Assembly: GCA_958430865.1 (NCBI GenBank)
Contig: CAUDNR010001689.1
Coordinates: 1,538-11,981, forward strand
Reading direction: 5' to 3'
DNA: 10,444 nt
Source: Entrophospora sp. SA101
Taxonomy: Eukaryota > Glomeromycota > Glomeromycetes > Entrophosporales > Entrophosporaceae
Below are positions 8,319 to 10,444 of this stretch, one piece after another; position 1 is the stretch's first letter; the number at the start of each line of letters is the position of its first letter. A program made the translations under genes and the position numbers. A model generated the notes under the pieces. That model saw only the letters and a program-made list of their open reading frames with translations, searched no databases and was not told where the DNA came from.

Positions 8319-9012
8319 TATATTTTCATTACCCAACGTCATATTTCTTTCACTTTTTACAAGTTTATTAAGTTTAATAGTAATCCTAGCAATTTCTTGA
8401 TTAAGAAGTTGTCCTGATAATTCTTTACATGTAGCTGGATCATATCCAGGTTTAGCCAACTTCACAAAATCAATAAAAAATGGATTAGATATAACATTCC
8501 AAGGTATCCCATACACAACAAATGCACATAACAAGGCCTGATCTAATTTTTGTTTTTGTTCAAGATTGCAATCAGTATTTTCATAATATGAATGTAAATT
8601 ATTATTGATTTTTCTTTTTTTAGAGTTAGAAGATTTCCTTGAATTTGTTGTACTTATTGACATTTTATCTTCAGATTCAATATCTGATACTGAATTTTTA
8701 ATTGCAAGTTTTTTTAAATAAATTTGAGAAGTTTCTCTATCAACTTTTTCACATTTAAGTGCAAGATGTGCTTCTAATTTATCTGGAATGCCTCTCGTCC
8801 AAAATTTCAAGCAATATCTACATTTTGCAGTGTAGTGACCTTTTGATTTAGAGGTATTTTTTTCAAAATATTGCCATACATCTGAAGAAGGTCATCCACC
8901 TCTAATTATATTTGTTGTAGTAGGATCTTCATTACTTGATGTAAAATTAACTTGGGTTTCACTTTCAACTAAATTAATAGGGTGTTCAATATCTATACCT
9001 ATATCATCATCT
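8316..9012 (-). pseudogene. BED zinc-finger hAT-type transposase, N-terminal part only
   Basis: Read on the minus strand from about 9012, the frame gives an acidic leader, then RGG-stop-PSSDVWQYFEK, then a BED-type finger: CRYC (8822-8811), WTRGIPDKLEAH and HLALKC, giving Cx2C and Hx4C ligands. A Lys/Arg run (KKRKINN) may be a nuclear signal. A conserved block of hAT-type proteins follows (GIPWNVISNPFFIDFVKLAKPGY... and ERNMTLG). In-frame TGA at 8894-8892 interrupts it just before the finger, where Arg (CGA) would be expected. The frame reaches TAA at 8318-8316. A donor-like G|GTAATG at 8333 suggests an intron, but no continuation (the GLDGW type of core) is seen to the left. TTTTAG at 9018-9013 looks like an acceptor, so a first exon may lie upstream; I cannot place it. 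The element is truncated. Confidence 0.7.
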
Positions 9013-9018
9013 CTAAAA

Positions 9019-9398
9019 CATGAAAACTTATGTAAATAAGTTTATTTGTACATATTTATATTAATGAATATTAACTTATGCCTACATATTATAAAATGCC
9101 ATAATTTTTCCAAATTTAAAAAATATATCTTATTATTATATTACTATTATTACTAATATTATTGTTTCTACCAATAATAATAATGATGCAAAAAAATCCA
9201 CTGATGATATCCAATATATATATGTATGTATATGTATGCGCACAGTAAATATGGTTTTTATTAAAAATTATTTAATTTTATTAATTTGTAAAAAAATAAG
9301 AATTACTGTTATATTCAATGAGGTATATATTTTTCAAGTGCAATTTCTCTTATATTTACATTGTTATGGAAGGAAGAAGTAAAGGATTTTTAAATTAG
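9019..9398. other. Non-coding AT-rich stretch with a TATG microsatellite
   Basis: No gene is supported. A short TA/TATG microsatellite lies at 9214-9239, and ATT-rich runs lie at about 9130-9185. A first exon and promoter of the minus-strand BED/hAT gene may be here, but no ATG exon with a matching donor stands out. Confidence 0.4.
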
Positions 9399-9709
9399 GA
9401 TTTTAACCCCTTTACGCAGATTTAAGTCAACTGACTAAAGTTAAGTCAACGGCTAAAGTTAAGTCAAGTGACTAAAGTTAAGTCAAGTGACTAAAGTTAA
9501 GTCAACTGGCTAAAGTTAAGTCAACTGGCTAAAGTTAAGTTAAGTGACTAAAGTTAAGTCAACTGGCTAAAGTTAAGTCAACTGGCTAAAGTTAAGTCAG
9601 GTGGCTAAAGTTAAGTCATTACGTCAAATTATATGAAAAAAGCTAAACTTGACTTAATGCTTTAGTCATGTCATGTTGACTAAACCTTAGGGTTATGCAG
9701 CCAGCCCTG
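9399..9709 (-). mobile_element. Candidate non-autonomous hAT element (MITE) containing the minisatellite
   Basis: The right boundary, read on the minus strand from 9709, begins CAGGGCTGGCTGCATAACCC, a typical hAT-style CAGGG terminus. Just inside, 9648-9667 carries an inverted copy of the minisatellite word (minus strand GACTAAAGCATTAAGTCAAG). The left side shows TTAACCCC near 9402 and then direct copies of the same word, a weak mirror of the right side, but lacks a CAGGG end. There is no clear 8-bp target duplication, so the left end is taken as eroded. Confidence 0.42.
9423..9618 (+). repeat. 19-bp minisatellite, ten units plus a partial
   Basis: The unit TAAGTCAACTGGCTAAAGT repeats head to tail without spacers. 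The second unit is 18 bp. Variation is concentrated in the middle (CAACTGGC, CAAGTGAC, CAGGTGGC), while TAAGT and CTAAAGT are nearly constant. One variant (CAAGTGAC) recurs in units 3, 4 and partly 7, which suggests expansion by unit duplication. Confidence 0.95.
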
Positions 9710-10239
9710 AGTGAGATTTGGGAAATTTCTTATTTTATTAATAATAATTGGCAACAAAATTTCATAATAATTTTACATTTGGTGACAATCGACAAGAACC
9801 CTAAATTTTTGTTGTTTCAAAATTTTGTACCCCATTAGGTTGCACAAATCGGTGGATATGTCAATCATTGATCTTTTTTATGTTGTGAAACTTGTTATTT
9901 CAATTGTTTTAAAATAGAAAAAAAAGGAGTCTCGATTTAACAGATATTTTTTTCCAGAAAATTCGATCTATAGGAAGTTGTAAAACATAGTAAAATTTGG
10001 ATGATCTGCATCATAGTAAAATTTTATAATCAAATGTCTTCACACCCTTGTTTGATACCCTTGCTGTGTAGCAACCACCACCAAATTTGATATATAATTT
10101 CTTTATCATATGTGTCTACTTTATGAAAAATCTTAAAGCAGGTTGTTAATAAAACTGAAAATAATCTGACCCTCAAAGTCAAATTTTGCCTTTATATTCA
10201 TATGCATAAAATTTTGTTTGATGCGTCCAATTGCAAGTA
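9710..10239. other. Gene-free stretch between two repeat elements
   Basis: No gene is supported on either strand. CATAGTAAAATTT occurs twice (9986-9998 and 10012-10024). One copy of the pogo-like word CTCGATTTAACAGA lies at 9931-9944. Confidence 0.4.
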
Positions 10240-10356
10240 CACAGTGAGTCTCGATTTAGCGGACCTCGATTTAGCGGATTTAGGGGTTTAATGGATAAAT
10301 TTTCAAAACCAAATTTTTCTATAATTATTTTATCTCGATTTAACGGATTTAACGGA
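9931..10356 (+). repeat. Repeated CTCGATTTARCGGA words, probable pogo/Tigger-like terminal subrepeats
   Basis: The 14-nt word occurs at 9931-9944 (ending CAGA), 10250-10263, 10265-10278 and 10334-10347, with an extra TTTAACGGA at 10348-10356. All are in the same orientation. The 10250 pair is preceded by TA (10238-10239) and CACAGTGAGT, which looks like a pogo/Tigger end (TA target, CAGT-like terminus, internal subrepeats). The element body is not visible; this may be a solo end or decayed MITE. Confidence 0.45.
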
Positions 10357-10444
10357 TTTTCATATATTAGTCGTGTGACATTTCCCTGAGGCTGTTTTTC
10401 TATATGTGAAAATAAATTCGAATTTCGTGTCACATGAATTTTTT

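Noticed and set aside
9423..9618. CRISPR-like array of short repeats
   Set aside because: Units are contiguous with no spacers, and the surrounding genes are spliced and eukaryotic; it is a minisatellite.
9684..9696. Telomere-like CTTAGGGTTA near the minisatellite
   Set aside because: Only one TTAGGG unit is present and it is part of the CAGGGCTGGCTGCATAACCC hAT-like terminus.
10179..10433. 84-codon minus-strand ORF with NPLNPLNRD repeats
   Set aside because: It is the translation of the CTCGATTTAACGGA repeat words; no family resemblance and no coding character.

Overview
The window looks like accessory, transposon-dense nuclear DNA of a eukaryote with an AT-rich genome. The best fit is a Glomeromycotina (arbuscular mycorrhizal) fungus of the Rhizophagus type. 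The reasons are the very AT-rich base composition, short GT-AG introns (60-75 nt) that restore long reading frames, one intron with a perfect TACTAAC branch point, and three protein families I associate with that lineage: DUF7869-like transposase relatives, a BED-finger hAT N-terminus and a large DDD-type protein. The organism is an inference from style and family recall, not from a database hit. No bacterial, rRNA or tRNA feature is seen.

Layout. Positions 1-1187 (+) hold the 3' part of a spliced DUF7869-like gene, broken near its end by one in-frame TGA. Positions 1407-2740 are mostly degraded repeat sequence with no convincing gene. Positions 2742-2952 form an AT-rich array of inverted repeats ending in a 65/64-nt hairpin. 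It abuts a second, almost identical copy (2956-3680) of the last 726 nt of the first unit. Positions 3906-7802 (+) carry the main object: a nine-exon gene whose exons join in frame into a predicted 1119-residue protein. It shows FYR-like modules, a Cys/His-rich region, a D...D...D RNase H-like core, a SAP-like helix pair and a basic C-terminus. Positions 8316-9012 (-) are the N-terminal part of a BED-finger hAT-type gene, with one nonsense codon and no catalytic core. Positions 9423-9618 are a 19-bp minisatellite next to a hAT-like terminus (ending at 9709). Positions 9931-10356 contain subterminal-type repeats resembling pogo/Tigger ends.

How it fits together. The window seems to be a nest of DNA transposon remnants around one large open gene. 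The broken DUF7869-like gene and the intact gene share the same core signature (a D-Y pair, then D-N, about 34 residues, then GxxKxxxD). This suggests they are distant relatives in one superfamily. The copies show a consistent decay pattern: CpG changed to TpG or CpA in the duplicate pair, in the hairpin and probably in the BED gene, where two such changes create stop codons. The large gene has escaped any such break, so it is either recently active or under selection.
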